Assembly (NCBI GenBank): GCA_963558965.1
Contig: CAUWIT010000017.1
Coordinates: 1 to 42,914, forward strand
Source: Gallibacter sp963558965
GTDB lineage: Bacteria; Bacillota; Clostridia; Peptostreptococcales; Anaerovoracaceae
Direction of reading: 5' to 3'
DNA length: 42,914 bases
In this document: positions 17,132-25,902 of the stretch, in pieces
Layout of the letters: the number at the start of each line of letters is the position of its first letter
Position numbering within the stretch: position 1 is the first letter of the stretch
Notes under the pieces: generated by a model
Seen by the model: only the letters and a program-made list of their open reading frames with translations
The model's database searches: none
Told to the model about the DNA's origin: nothing
Made by a program: the position numbers and the translations under genes

Positions 17132-17878
17132 ATGAAAAACGATGTAGTAATAGAATTTAAATCCGTTACAAAGTCATATAAGCTTTTTTCTAGCGATAAA
17201 AAGAGATTGTTATCTGCCTTTTTCAAAAATATTCCATATAAAGAGAAAAAGGCTATTGATAATTTATCTTTTCAAATTAGAAGAGGCGAAGCTGTTGCTT
17301 TGTTTGGGAGAAACGGTGCAGGTAAGTCAACAATATTAAAGATGATTACAGGCGTTACTTATCCAACAAAAGGGGAAGTAATTGTAAAAGGTCGTGTAAG
17401 CGCTTTGCTAGAACTTACTTCAGGATTTGACCCTGAGCTATCAGGTAGAGAAAATATCTATTTAAAAGGTCAGCTTATGGGATTGAGAGATGAAGAAATA
17501 AAAGCAGTTGAACAGGATATAGAAGATTTTGCAGAGCTTGATGAGTATATAGACCAACCGGTTAGAACTTATTCTTCAGGTATGAAGGCTAGACTAGGTT
17601 TTGCGGTAAATGTTAATATTAAACCAGAAATATTGATTATTGACGAAGCTTTAAGTGTTGGTGACGTTGCATTTAGAAAAAAATGTGTAAAGAAAGTAAA
17701 TGAAATAATGGCACGTGATGATGTTACACTTTTGTTTGTAACTCATTCTGTAAGTACTGCAAGAGAATTTTGCAATAGAGGTATTTTACTTAAAAAAGGT
17801 AAGATGATGCTTGATACAGATATTGAAGAGGCAATTGAAGCCTACAAAGAACAGAGTGCCAAAGGTGGTAAAAAATGA
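17132..17878 (+). CDS. ABC transporter ATPase, polysaccharide export type (TagH/Wzt-like)
   Basis: 248 residues with Walker A GRNGAGKST, signature YSSGMKARLGFA, Walker B EILIIDEAL and the switch His in VTHSV. The N-terminal KSYKLFSSDKKRLLSAF segment is typical of exporters for wall polysaccharide. It lacks the C-terminal extension of long TagH or carbohydrate-binding Wzt proteins, so any substrate choice must come from the permease. Its TGA overlaps the ddl ATG (ATGA). Confidence 0.88.
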   Translation: MKNDVVIEFKSVTKSYKLFSSDKKRLLSAFFKNIPYKEKKAIDNLSFQIRRGEAVALFGRNGAGKSTILKMITGVTYPTKGEVIVKGRVSALLELTSGFDPELSGRENIYLKGQLMGLRDEEIKAVEQDIEDFAELDEYIDQPVRTYSSGMKARLGFAVNVNIKPEILIIDEALSVGDVAFRKKCVKKVNEIMARDDVTLLFVTHSVSTAREFCNRGILLKKGKMMLDTDIEEAIEAYKEQSAKGGKK

Positions 17879-18936
17879 GCAAAATAAGATTACTAGTTCT
17901 TTTTGGTGGTGTTTCAAATGAACATGAAGTATCACGATTAAGCGCTGCATCTATTTTAAAGGAAATAGATAAGGCTAAATACGATATCACAAAAGTTGGT
18001 ATTACAAAAAAAGGCAGATGGTATGTTACCGATGCTGACGAAGAAAAAATTAAAAATGGTTCATGGGAAGACGAGCCATCAAATAGAGAAACTATGGTTA
18101 GATTTGCAGGTGAGAAAAAAGGACTTTTCACAATTGATGGTGAGGAGATTCCAGTCGACTGCGTTTTCCCTGTAATGCATGGCAAAAATGCAGAGGATGG
18201 AACGATGCAAGGCTTGTGGGAAATGGCAGCCATTCCTTATGTAGGACCTGGTGTACTTGCTTCTGCAACAGGAATGGATAAAGTAACCGCAAAGTTAGTA
18301 GCGGCGAAAACAGGTGTGAAACAAGCTAAGTACTATGCAACTGACAGATATGCTTTTTCTTCAAATCCATTTGGAGAACTTGAAAATATTAAAAAATGTT
18401 TCAACGATGAATACCCATTGTTTATAAAACCTTCAAACAGTGGTTCTTCTGTTGGTATAACAAAAGCTCACAATGAAAGAGAATTGTTTGAGGGCATAAA
18501 AGTGGCTGCAGAAGTGGACCATCGAATTTTAATTGAAGAAGGCATAGTTGGAAGAGAAATAGAAGTAGCAGTGCTTGGAAACAGAAATCCACATGCTACT
18601 AGAATAGGTGAAATATTATCAGCTAATGAAATCTATGATTACGAAGCGAAATATTTCAACGAGGATTCGCGAACGAAAATAGTAGAAGATCTTACGGAAG
18701 AAGTTGAAAATAACATTAGAAAAACCGCAGTTGATATTTATAAGGCATTTAACTGCAAAGGTTTATCTCGCGTTGATTTCTTCTACACCGAAGATGGTGA
18801 AATAGTTTTTAATGAAATAAATACACTCCCAGGTTTTACAAGTATAAGTATGTACCCACAATTGTGGAAAGCTATGGGAATACAATACGATGAGTTAATA
18901 GATAAGTTAATTGAGTACGCGATGGAGGAAAACTAA
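17875..18936 (+). CDS. ddl: D-alanine-D-alanine ligase
   Basis: 353 residues, ATP-grasp fold. It joins two D-alanines for the peptidoglycan stem peptide. Motifs: LFGGVSNEHEVS at the start, VFPVMHGKNAEDGT, the grasp loop FIKPSNSGSSVGI, and NEINTLPGFTSISMYP with the metal and D-Ala2 ligands. It overlaps the ABC ATPase by four bases, tying wall-precursor synthesis to the exporter. thrS follows immediately. Confidence 0.95.
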   Translation: MSKIRLLVLFGGVSNEHEVSRLSAASILKEIDKAKYDITKVGITKKGRWYVTDADEEKIKNGSWEDEPSNRETMVRFAGEKKGLFTIDGEEIPVDCVFPVMHGKNAEDGTMQGLWEMAAIPYVGPGVLASATGMDKVTAKLVAAKTGVKQAKYYATDRYAFSSNPFGELENIKKCFNDEYPLFIKPSNSGSSVGITKAHNERELFEGIKVAAEVDHRILIEEGIVGREIEVAVLGNRNPHATRIGEILSANEIYDYEAKYFNEDSRTKIVEDLTEEVENNIRKTAVDIYKAFNCKGLSRVDFFYTEDGEIVFNEINTLPGFTSISMYPQLWKAMGIQYDELIDKLIEYAMEEN

Positions 18937-18937
18937 A

Positions 18938-20683
18938 ATGGCAAAAGAAAAATTCGATTTTACAAATGAAGAAATGAGAAATGCTTATAGACATACTACT
19001 TCTCATATTTTAGCACAGGCTGTAAAAAACCTATGGCCAGAAGCAAAACTAGCAATTGGTCCAGCAATTGAAAATGGTTTTTACTACGATATTGACCTAG
19101 AACATAAATTTACTGATGACGATTTAAAGAAAATCGAAAAAGAAATGAAAAAAATCATGAAAGCTGGATTACCTCTTGAAAGATTTGAACTACCAAGAGA
19201 AGAAGCTTTGAAATTAATGGCTGAAAAAAATGAAGATTACAAAGTTGAACTAATCAACGATCTTCCTGAAGACGAAGTAATCTCATTTTATAAACAGGGG
19301 GATTTTGTAGATCTATGTGCTGGCCCTCACGTTGAAAAGACAAGCGTTATCAAAGCTGTTAAGCTAACTAGTGTTGCTGGTGCTTACTGGAGAGGCGACT
19401 CAAATAATAAGATGTTGCAGAGAATTTACGGTACATCATTCCCAAGCCAGGAAGAATTAGATCAGTATCTAGCTAAAATCGAAGAAGCTAAAAAGAGAGA
19501 CCATAGAAAAATTGGTAAGGAAATGGATTTATTTGCGATTTACGAAGAAGGTCCAGGATTCCCATTCTTCTTACCAAAAGGTATGATTATAAGAAACGAA
19601 CTTGAAAAGTTCTGGAGAGAAGAACATAAGAAGAGAGGATACGAAGAAATTAAAACTCCTCTAATCTTAAATGAACAGCTATGGCATACATCAGGTCACT
19701 GGGATAACTACAAGGATAACATGTACTTCACAAAGATCGATGATGAAGATTATGCTATCAAACCTATGAACTGCCCAGGTGCAATGCTTGTTTACAAGAG
19801 AAAAATGCACAGCTACAGAGACTTCCCAATCCGTATGGGTGAATTAGGTCAGGTTCATAGACACGAATTGTCAGGAGCTTTACATGGTCTTATGAGAGTT
19901 AGAACATTTACTCAGGACGATGCTCATATCCTAATGCTACCTGAACAGATCAAAGATGAAATCAAAGGTGTAATCGACTTTATCGACTACGTTTATAGCT
20001 TATTTGGATTTAAATATCATATTGAACTATCAACAAGACCAGAAGAAAAATATATTGGAACTCTTGATTTATGGGAAAAAGCTACAGATGCTCTTCGTGA
20101 AGCAGTAGAAGAAAAAGGTATGGACTACATCGTAAATGAAGGTGACGGTGCATTTTATGGTCCAAAACTAGACTTCCACTTAGAAGACTCTATTGGCAGA
20201 ACATGGCAGTGTGGTACTATCCAGCTTGACTATATGATGCCAGAAAGATTTAACCTAGAATACATCGGTAAAGATGGCGAAAAACATAGACCTGTAATGA
20301 TTCACAGAGTACTATTTGGTTCAATCGAAAGATTTATCGGTATCTTAACAGAACATTATGCTGGAAAATTCCCACTATGGTTAGCTCCAGTACAGGTTAA
20401 ACTACTAACTGTAACAGATAAATTTGTTCCATATGCAAAAGAAGTAGCTGAAAAACTTGAAGCTGTTGGTATTAGAGTTGAAGTAGATGACAGAAATGAA
20501 AAGATTGGCTACAAACTAAGAGAAGCAAGAAACGAAAGAGTTACTTATATTGCTGTTATAGGCGAAAGAGAAGTTGAAGCAAATACACTTTCATTGAGAC
20601 ATAATGTACAGGGCGATATTGGCGAAATGGGAGTAGAAGAATTCAAGGCTAAACTAGTTGAAGATATTGAAAACAAAGCATAA
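18938..20683 (+). CDS. thrS: Threonyl-tRNA synthetase, lacking the TGS domain
   Basis: 581 residues. It charges tRNA-Thr. The editing domain with HTTSHILAQAVK (HxxxH) and CAGPH comes first, then the class II core (PMNCPGAM, HRHELSGALHGL, MIHRVLFGSIERF), whose Cys and two His bind zinc, and the anticodon-binding domain. The usual N-terminal TGS domain of about 60 residues is absent: the protein opens directly at the editing domain. ATG 18938 is preferred over one at 18911 because GGAGG (18923-18927) lies upstream and the upstream start would overlap ddl. No T-box leader is possible, because ddl ends one base earlier. Confidence 0.95.
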   Translation: MAKEKFDFTNEEMRNAYRHTTSHILAQAVKNLWPEAKLAIGPAIENGFYYDIDLEHKFTDDDLKKIEKEMKKIMKAGLPLERFELPREEALKLMAEKNEDYKVELINDLPEDEVISFYKQGDFVDLCAGPHVEKTSVIKAVKLTSVAGAYWRGDSNNKMLQRIYGTSFPSQEELDQYLAKIEEAKKRDHRKIGKEMDLFAIYEEGPGFPFFLPKGMIIRNELEKFWREEHKKRGYEEIKTPLILNEQLWHTSGHWDNYKDNMYFTKIDDEDYAIKPMNCPGAMLVYKRKMHSYRDFPIRMGELGQVHRHELSGALHGLMRVRTFTQDDAHILMLPEQIKDEIKGVIDFIDYVYSLFGFKYHIELSTRPEEKYIGTLDLWEKATDALREAVEEKGMDYIVNEGDGAFYGPKLDFHLEDSIGRTWQCGTIQLDYMMPERFNLEYIGKDGEKHRPVMIHRVLFGSIERFIGILTEHYAGKFPLWLAPVQVKLLTVTDKFVPYAKEVAEKLEAVGIRVEVDDRNEKIGYKLREARNERVTYIAVIGEREVEANTLSLRHNVQGDIGEMGVEEFKAKLVEDIENKA

Positions 20684-20714
20684 AATTTAACTAAGAAAAA
20701 TACGTAACAATTAT

Positions 20715-20738
20715 ACAAGGTGGCTTTTGCTGCCTTGT
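20715..20738 (+). terminator. Intrinsic terminator after thrS
   Basis: ACAAGGTGGC pairs with GCTGCCTTGT (two G-T pairs) around a TTTT loop, followed by ATTTTTATAT. It ends the long def-to-thrS transcript. Confidence 0.8.
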
Positions 20739-20773
20739 ATTTTTATATAAACAAATGTAAACATAAGTAGCAA

Positions 20774-20802
20774 TTGTATAAGACTTACCTGTGTGATAAA
20801 AT
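20774..20802 (+). promoter_or_regulatory. Promoter of telA
   Basis: TTGTAT (20774-20779) and TAAAAT (20797-20802) are 17 bases apart, about 100 bases before the telA ATG, which has TAGGAGA as its ribosome site. A second AT-rich block nearer the gene has no correctly spaced -35. Confidence 0.5.
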
Positions 20803-20905
20803 AAAATAGATAGGCTACAAACTACCAGATGTATTGAAATGTACAGATGGATATAATAAAATGTATATTAGAAATTAGTTTAAAAATATTTAGGAGAAAT
20901 TTATT

Positions 20906-22096
20906 ATGGAAACAAAAGAATTAGATATGATGCAGTCAGATTTTTCATTTGATGGATTAGACCAAGAACTTGCAGAAATAAGCACACAGGTAAATGCTGA
21001 GTTTGGCATACCTACTACAGAAGAAGTACCTGCTGCTAAAAATATTACAGGTGATTTATTACAGAACGGCAACTTTACACCTGATGAAATAGCTCAGATT
21101 AACGATGTTGCAGGTAAAATTAACCTACACGATACAAATACATTGATTACTTACGGAGCAGCAGCTCAAAAGAGATTAGCTTCTTTTTCTGATGCCGCAC
21201 TAAACAGTGTAAAAACTAAAGATATGAATGAAATCGGTAATATTTTAGGTGGACTTGTAGCAGACCTTAAATATAATCCAGAAGATACAAAAGGATTTTT
21301 TGGAATATTTAAAAAGGGCAAACGCAAAGTTGAAGAATTAAAAGCCCACTATGCAAAAGTTGGGAAAAATGTAGAGTCTGTTACAAAAGTTTTAGAAGAG
21401 CATCAGCGTACACTTATAAAAGATGTGGCTATGTTAGACCAGCTATTTGAAAAAAACAAAGTGTTCTTCAAGGAAATTTCTATGTATATTGCAGCTGGTA
21501 AAGTTGCATTGGAAAATGCAACACAAGTAGAGCTTCCAGCTTTAAATGCAAAGGCGCAGCAGACAGGATTGACAGAAGATATACAGGTTGCAAATGATTT
21601 TGCTTCTATGTGTGATAGATTTGATAAAAAAATTCACGACCTTGAAATCACTAGAGAAATTTGTTTACAAAATGCACCACAAATTAGACTAGTGCAGGGA
21701 AATGACATAATTATGTCAGATAAGATTCATTCAACTATCGTAAATGCTATTCCTCTATGGAAAAACCAGATGGTACTAGCTTTGGGAATGGTTCATTCTG
21801 AAGAAGCAATTAAGGCACAGAGAATGGTTTCAGATGCTACTAACGACATGTTGAAGAAAAATGCTGAAATGCTACGTCAGACTACTACTCAGACTGCAAT
21901 TGAAAACGAAAGATCTATTGTTGATATGGAAACTCTTAAATACACAAATGAACAGTTAATTTCAACTCTTGATGAACTAGTTAAAATCCAGGCTGACGGC
22001 AGAGCTAAGAGAAGAGCAGCAGAAACTGAACTTATAAAACTTGAAAACGAATTAAAAGCTAAAATGCTAGAAGTAAGCGCTACACCTGTTAAATAG
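20906..22096 (+). CDS. TelA-like toxic anion resistance family protein
   Basis: 396 residues, soluble, largely helical with predicted coiled-coil stretches and no membrane segment. Family segments are visible: GFFGIFKKGKRKVEELKAHY, LEEHQRTLIKDVAMLDQLFEKN, and the C-terminal NAEMLRQTTTQTAIENERSIVD followed by the ETLKYTNEQLISTLDEL helix. The family is named for tellurite resistance, but its biochemical role is unclear and many members belong to envelope-stress loci. Here it is monocistronic: it has its own promoter and terminator, with no terZ/D or xpaC partner beside it. Confidence 0.85.
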   Translation: METKELDMMQSDFSFDGLDQELAEISTQVNAEFGIPTTEEVPAAKNITGDLLQNGNFTPDEIAQINDVAGKINLHDTNTLITYGAAAQKRLASFSDAALNSVKTKDMNEIGNILGGLVADLKYNPEDTKGFFGIFKKGKRKVEELKAHYAKVGKNVESVTKVLEEHQRTLIKDVAMLDQLFEKNKVFFKEISMYIAAGKVALENATQVELPALNAKAQQTGLTEDIQVANDFASMCDRFDKKIHDLEITREICLQNAPQIRLVQGNDIIMSDKIHSTIVNAIPLWKNQMVLALGMVHSEEAIKAQRMVSDATNDMLKKNAEMLRQTTTQTAIENERSIVDMETLKYTNEQLISTLDELVKIQADGRAKRRAAETELIKLENELKAKMLEVSATPVK

Positions 22097-22130
22097 TGGT
22101 GATTAGCGATGCAAGATAGAGTTTGATTGC

Positions 22131-22156
22131 AAAGGGGCTTATTTTTAAGCCTCTTT
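22131..22156 (+). terminator. Intrinsic terminator after telA
   Basis: AAAGGGGCTTA pairs with TAAGCCTCTTT (one G-T pair) around a four-T loop, followed by TTAAG. It separates telA from the SRP operon. Confidence 0.8.
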
Positions 22157-22241
22157 TAAGTTGTGCAAAAGCTTAATATAGGCATCATTTTAGACCTAAT
22201 ATTAAAATTTGTCTAAAACAAACTATTTCAAGTAAATTTAC

Positions 22242-22270
22242 TTGACACACGCCTTGTTTTATGTTAAATT
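22242..22270 (+). promoter_or_regulatory. Promoter of the ylxM-ffh-rpsP operon
   Basis: A consensus TTGACA (22242-22247) with a 17-base spacer to TAAATT (22265-22270), about 54 bases before the ylxM ATG. It is the best -35 in the window, in keeping with a strongly expressed operon. Confidence 0.7.
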
Positions 22271-22323
22271 ATTCAAGGTGGAAAGTTATATTGCTTGACA
22301 TATATGAGTAAAGAGAGTTAAAA

Positions 22324-22680
22324 ATGTTTGATGAAATTACAAAATTAAATCTTTTATATGATTTTTACGGACAGCTACTTACAAAGAGACAGCAAGAAGT
22401 TATGAAACTTTATCACGAAGAAAACTTGTCTCTTTCGGAAATTGCAGACGAGTTTAAAATAAGTCGTCAAGGAGTCCACGACGCACTAAAAAACGCAGAA
22501 AAGTCATTAAACGACTACGAAAACAAGTTAAAACTTGTTGAGCGTTTTGAAGAAACACGAGTAGCAGTTGAAAAAATAGATAAAAATATTGAAGAACTTG
22601 TAGAAATCTTAAAAGAAGATTTGGAAATCAAAAATAAACTTTTAGAAATAAAGACAATAATTGATCATATAGAATTTTAA
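22324..22680 (+). CDS. ylxM: YlxM family DNA-binding protein of the SRP operon
   Basis: 118 residues: a sigma-70 region-4-like helix-turn-helix (LTKRQQEVMKLYHEENLSLS, then EIADEFKISRQGVHDAL) with a Glu/Lys-rich coiled-coil tail. YlxM is encoded next to ffh across Bacillota and assists SRP function in streptococci. It starts the operon here; ffh follows after 33 bases with a GGAGG site. Confidence 0.93.
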   Translation: MFDEITKLNLLYDFYGQLLTKRQQEVMKLYHEENLSLSEIADEFKISRQGVHDALKNAEKSLNDYENKLKLVERFEETRVAVEKIDKNIEELVEILKEDLEIKNKLLEIKTIIDHIEF

Positions 22681-22713
22681 ATATATAGACGATTATGTCA
22701 TGGAGGAAAATTA

Positions 22714-24042
22714 ATGGCATTTGAAGGATTATCAGAAAAACTGCAAAATGTCTTTTCAAGTTTAAAAGGTAAAGGTTCTCTAAGCGAAGCTGATATAGAC
22801 AAAGCTATGAGAGAAGTTAAACTAGCTCTTTTAGAAGCAGATGTAAACTTCAAAGTAGTTAAAGAGTTTGTAGCTTCAGTAAAAGAGAAATCTCTTGGAC
22901 AAGAAGTTATGGCCAGCCTAACACCTGGACAACAGGTTATTAAAATAGTTAATCAAGAATTAGTTGATCTAATGGGCGGTGCAAACAGTAAACTAACTTA
23001 CTCTCCAAGAGGATTTACAGTTTATCTAATGGTTGGTCTTCAAGGTACAGGTAAAACAACTACATGTGGTAAGCTTGCATCTTGGCTAAAGCAAAATGGC
23101 AAAAAACCTATGTTATGTGCCTGCGATATTTACAGACCAGCAGCTATAGACCAGCTAGAAGTAGTTGGTAAATCAGTAAATACACCAGTATTTACAATGA
23201 GAGATTGCAAAGAACCTGAAAAGATTGCACTAGAGGCTATGAAAGAAGCCGAATTAAAAGGTTTTGATGTTCTAATTGTTGATACAGCAGGTAGACTTCA
23301 AATAGATGAAGCTTTGATGGATGAGCTTGTTACAATTAAGCAAACTGTTAAGCCACACGAAATTTTATTGGTTGTAGACGCTTTAACAGGTCAGGATGCA
23401 GTAAATGCAGCCAAAGGATTTAACGAAAAACTTGGTATTGATGGTATCATCATGACTAAGATGGACGGTGACTCACGAGGCGGTGCTGCACTATCAGCTA
23501 AAAAAGTAACAGGTAAACCAGTTAAGTTTATCGGTATGGGTGAAAAAATGGACGCACTTGAGCCATTTCATCCAGAGAGAATGGCAAGTAGAATTTTAGG
23601 CATGGGTGACGTTATGTCACTTATTGAAGCAGCAGAGGCGGCTTACGATGATGAACAAGCTGAAAAACTAGAAAAGAAAATCAGAAAAAACCAATTTACT
23701 TTAGAAGACTTCTTAGAACAGATGGGGCAGATAAAGAAAATGGGTGGTCTTGGAAAAATCATCGGCATGCTTCCAGGTATCAATACAGCAGCTATGAAAG
23801 ATGTTGATATTGAAAAAGGTGAAAAAGAGTTCGCCCAGATGGAAGCAATCATTTGTTCAATGACAAAAGAAGAAAGAGAAAATCCTAAAATTTTAAATGC
23901 TAGTAGACGTAAGAGAATTGCTGCAGGAAGTGGACAGCCTGTAAGTAAGATAAATAATTTGGTAAAGCGTTATGAAGAAAGTCGTAAAATGATGAAACAA
24001 TTTACAAAGCCAAACGCTAGATTACCTAAGATGTTCAGATAA
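22714..24042 (+). CDS. ffh: Signal recognition particle protein Ffh
   Basis: 442 residues. It binds signal peptides on nascent membrane and secreted proteins and delivers ribosomes to FtsY. N domain, then GTPase with GLQGTGKTTTCGKL, DTAGRLQ and TKMDGDSRGGAAL. The C-terminal M domain (GMGDVMSLIE, GGLGKIIGMLPG, RRKRIAAGSGQPVSKINNL) binds 4.5S RNA. Neither ftsY nor the 4.5S RNA gene is in this window. Confidence 0.97.
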   Translation: MAFEGLSEKLQNVFSSLKGKGSLSEADIDKAMREVKLALLEADVNFKVVKEFVASVKEKSLGQEVMASLTPGQQVIKIVNQELVDLMGGANSKLTYSPRGFTVYLMVGLQGTGKTTTCGKLASWLKQNGKKPMLCACDIYRPAAIDQLEVVGKSVNTPVFTMRDCKEPEKIALEAMKEAELKGFDVLIVDTAGRLQIDEALMDELVTIKQTVKPHEILLVVDALTGQDAVNAAKGFNEKLGIDGIIMTKMDGDSRGGAALSAKKVTGKPVKFIGMGEKMDALEPFHPERMASRILGMGDVMSLIEAAEAAYDDEQAEKLEKKIRKNQFTLEDFLEQMGQIKKMGGLGKIIGMLPGINTAAMKDVDIEKGEKEFAQMEAIICSMTKEERENPKILNASRRKRIAAGSGQPVSKINNLVKRYEESRKMMKQFTKPNARLPKMFR

Positions 24043-24086
24043 TAACAAAGTAGTAAAAAAGTAAGATTAACAGGAGGAATTAAACA

Positions 24087-24329
24087 ATGGTAAAGATTAG
24101 ATTAAAGAGAATGGGTGCAAACAAGAAACCTTTTTATAGAGTAGTAGTTGCTGATTCAAGAGCACCAAGAGATGGTAAATTCATCGAAGAACTAGGATAT
24201 TACAACCCACTAGTAGAACCACCAGTAATCAACATCAACGAAGAAAAAGCTGAAAAATGGTTAAACACTGGAGCACAGCCTACAGATACAGTAAAAGCTC
24301 TTTTCAAAAAGGCAGGCATCATTAAATAA
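24087..24329 (+). CDS. rpsP: 30S ribosomal protein S16
   Basis: 80 residues, full length, with the S16 opening MVKIRLKRMGANKKPFYRVV and DSRAPRDGKFIEELGYYNP. A strong AGGAGG site precedes the ATG. Placed as usual between ffh and khpA. Confidence 0.97.
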   Translation: MVKIRLKRMGANKKPFYRVVVADSRAPRDGKFIEELGYYNPLVEPPVININEEKAEKWLNTGAQPTDTVKALFKKAGIIK

Positions 24330-24349
24330 GGAAGAAAGCGGTGAGACTA

Positions 24350-24580
24350 ATGGTAGAATTGGTTGAAGTAATTGCCAAATCCCTAGTTGACGATCCAGAT
24401 GCTGTTGAGGTATCTCAGTCAGCTGATAGGCAGACTACTATTGTCAAGCTTAAAGTTGCGCCGGAAGACATGGGCAAAGTGATAGGAAAACACGGCAGGA
24501 TTGCTAAGGCGCTGCGTACAGTTGTAAAGGCGGCAGCTACAAAGTCAAATGAAAAAGTAGTAGTTGAAATAGTTCAATAA
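24350..24580 (+). CDS. khpA: KH-domain RNA-binding protein KhpA
   Basis: 76 residues, a single KH domain with the GKHGR loop (GxxG), followed by IAKALRTVVKAA. KhpA works with KhpB (Jag) as an RNA chaperone that affects cell size in streptococci. ATG 24350 aligns with the family start M-x-ELVEVIAK; a GTG at 24341 with an AAGGAAG site would add three residues and cannot be excluded. It sits between rpsP and rimM, its standard position. Confidence 0.93.
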   Translation: MVELVEVIAKSLVDDPDAVEVSQSADRQTTIVKLKVAPEDMGKVIGKHGRIAKALRTVVKAAATKSNEKVVVEIVQ

Positions 24581-24592
24581 TTTGTTGTAAAG

Positions 24593-24622
24593 AGCACATA
24601 TATTCTTATGAGTATATGTGCT
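24593..24622 (+). other. Intercistronic hairpin between khpA and rimM
   Basis: AGCACATATA (24593-24602) pairs perfectly with TATATGTGCT (24613-24622) over a ten-base loop. No T-run follows, so it is not an ordinary terminator. The ribosome site of rimM begins about nine bases downstream. Confidence 0.6.
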
Positions 24623-24643
24623 TCTATGCTAAATGGAGAAAAT

Positions 24644-25153
24644 ATGGAAAAGATAATAATTGGTAAAGTTGTAAATGTAGTAGGACTAAAAGGTGAATTA
24701 AAAGTCTACAATTATTCAGATGAGAGAGAAAGATTTGAAAGATTAGATAAAGTCTTTTTAGGAACAGAAAAGAAAAATACAATGTATGAAATTGAAAAAG
24801 TTAGATATAAAGATCATATGGTTATTCTAAAGCTTTGCGGTATTGACGATAGAGATCAGGCAGAAGCCGTAAAAAATCTTATGGTGCTTATGTCAGAAGA
24901 AGACTTAGACGAACTTCCAGAAGGCGTATACTATATTAGAGATATGATAGGCATGGAAGTTGTTTCAAACACAGGTGAAAAATTAGGAACTTTGAAAGAT
25001 ATAAATACTAATACACCGCAGAGAGTTTACGAAGTAGCACGACCTGGCAAAAAAGATATACTCATTCCTGGAGTAGATGAGTTTATCCTTGATATAAATA
25101 TGGAAACAAGAACTATAACTGTAAATGTAATAGAGGGTTTATATGAAGATTAA
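24644..25153 (+). CDS. rimM: Ribosome maturation factor RimM
   Basis: 169 residues. It assists assembly of the 30S head and binds S19. N-terminal RimM barrel (IIIGKVVNVVGLKGELKVYN) and C-terminal PRC barrel (YYIRDMIGMEVVSNTGEKLG; DILIPGVDEFILDIN). ATG 24644 follows a GGAG site; an earlier ATG at 24608 lies inside the upstream hairpin and has no ribosome site. It overlaps trmD by 11 bases. Confidence 0.94.
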   Translation: MEKIIIGKVVNVVGLKGELKVYNYSDERERFERLDKVFLGTEKKNTMYEIEKVRYKDHMVILKLCGIDDRDQAEAVKNLMVLMSEEDLDELPEGVYYIRDMIGMEVVSNTGEKLGTLKDINTNTPQRVYEVARPGKKDILIPGVDEFILDINMETRTITVNVIEGLYED

Positions 25154-25880
25154 TGTGCTTACACTTTTTCCTGAAATGTTTACAGCCGTAAAAAGCAGCA
25201 TTTTGGGAAGAGCGGAAGAAAAAGGTATTTTAGATATAGATTTGGTTAACATAAGAGATTTTTCAAAGAACAAGCATAAAAAGGTGGACGATTATCCATT
25301 TGGTGGTGGTGTAGGGATGCTTATGCAAGCAGAGCCAATTTTTGGTGCCCTAAGGTCAGTCGAAGCCCAAAACAAAAAGATAGTATACATGTCTCCAAAA
25401 GGTGCTGTTTTAAATCAGGATAAAATCGAAGAGCTATCCAAGGAAGAAAATTTGGTAGTCTTATGCGGCCATTACGAAGGCATAGACCAGCGAGTTTTAG
25501 ACAGTTGGGATATTGAGGAAGTTTCCATAGGAGACTATATTTTAACAGGTGGAGAGCCGGCTGCAATCGTTCTTATAGATGCTGTGGCAAGAATGATTCC
25601 TGGGGTCCTTGGGGATTTTGATTCGGTCCATGAAGAGTCTATCTATTCAGGGCTTTTAGAACACCCACAATATACTAAACCTAGAAATTTTGAAGGCATG
25701 GAAGTACCGGAAGTACTTTTGAGTGGCCACCATAAAAATATACACCTTTGGCAGTATGAGCAGGCTTTGAAAATCACTAAAGAAAAGCGTCCAGATTTAT
25801 TTGAAAACTATTGTAAAAGTGACCATCAACTTACAAAAGAAGAGAAAAAAATATTGGAAAAAATAAGTAATATAGTGTAG
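25143..25880 (+). CDS. trmD: tRNA (guanine-37-N1)-methyltransferase TrmD
   Basis: 245 residues, SPOUT fold with the trefoil knot: KINVLTLFPEMF, DDYPFGGGVGMLM, LCGHYEGIDQRV and GDYILTGGEPAA. It methylates G37 next to the anticodon and prevents frameshifting. It begins inside rimM with a GAGGG site. rplS, which commonly follows trmD, is missing here; a membrane-protein gene takes its place. Confidence 0.96.
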   Translation: MKINVLTLFPEMFTAVKSSILGRAEEKGILDIDLVNIRDFSKNKHKKVDDYPFGGGVGMLMQAEPIFGALRSVEAQNKKIVYMSPKGAVLNQDKIEELSKEENLVVLCGHYEGIDQRVLDSWDIEEVSIGDYILTGGEPAAIVLIDAVARMIPGVLGDFDSVHEESIYSGLLEHPQYTKPRNFEGMEVPEVLLSGHHKNIHLWQYEQALKITKEKRPDLFENYCKSDHQLTKEEKKILEKISNIV

Positions 25881-25902
25881 AATAAAATTGGAGAATAATT
25901 TT

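Noticed and set aside
18911..18937. Upstream ATG for thrS adding nine residues
   Set aside because: It lies within ddl without a ribosome site; ATG 18938 has GGAGG and gives the family-like start.
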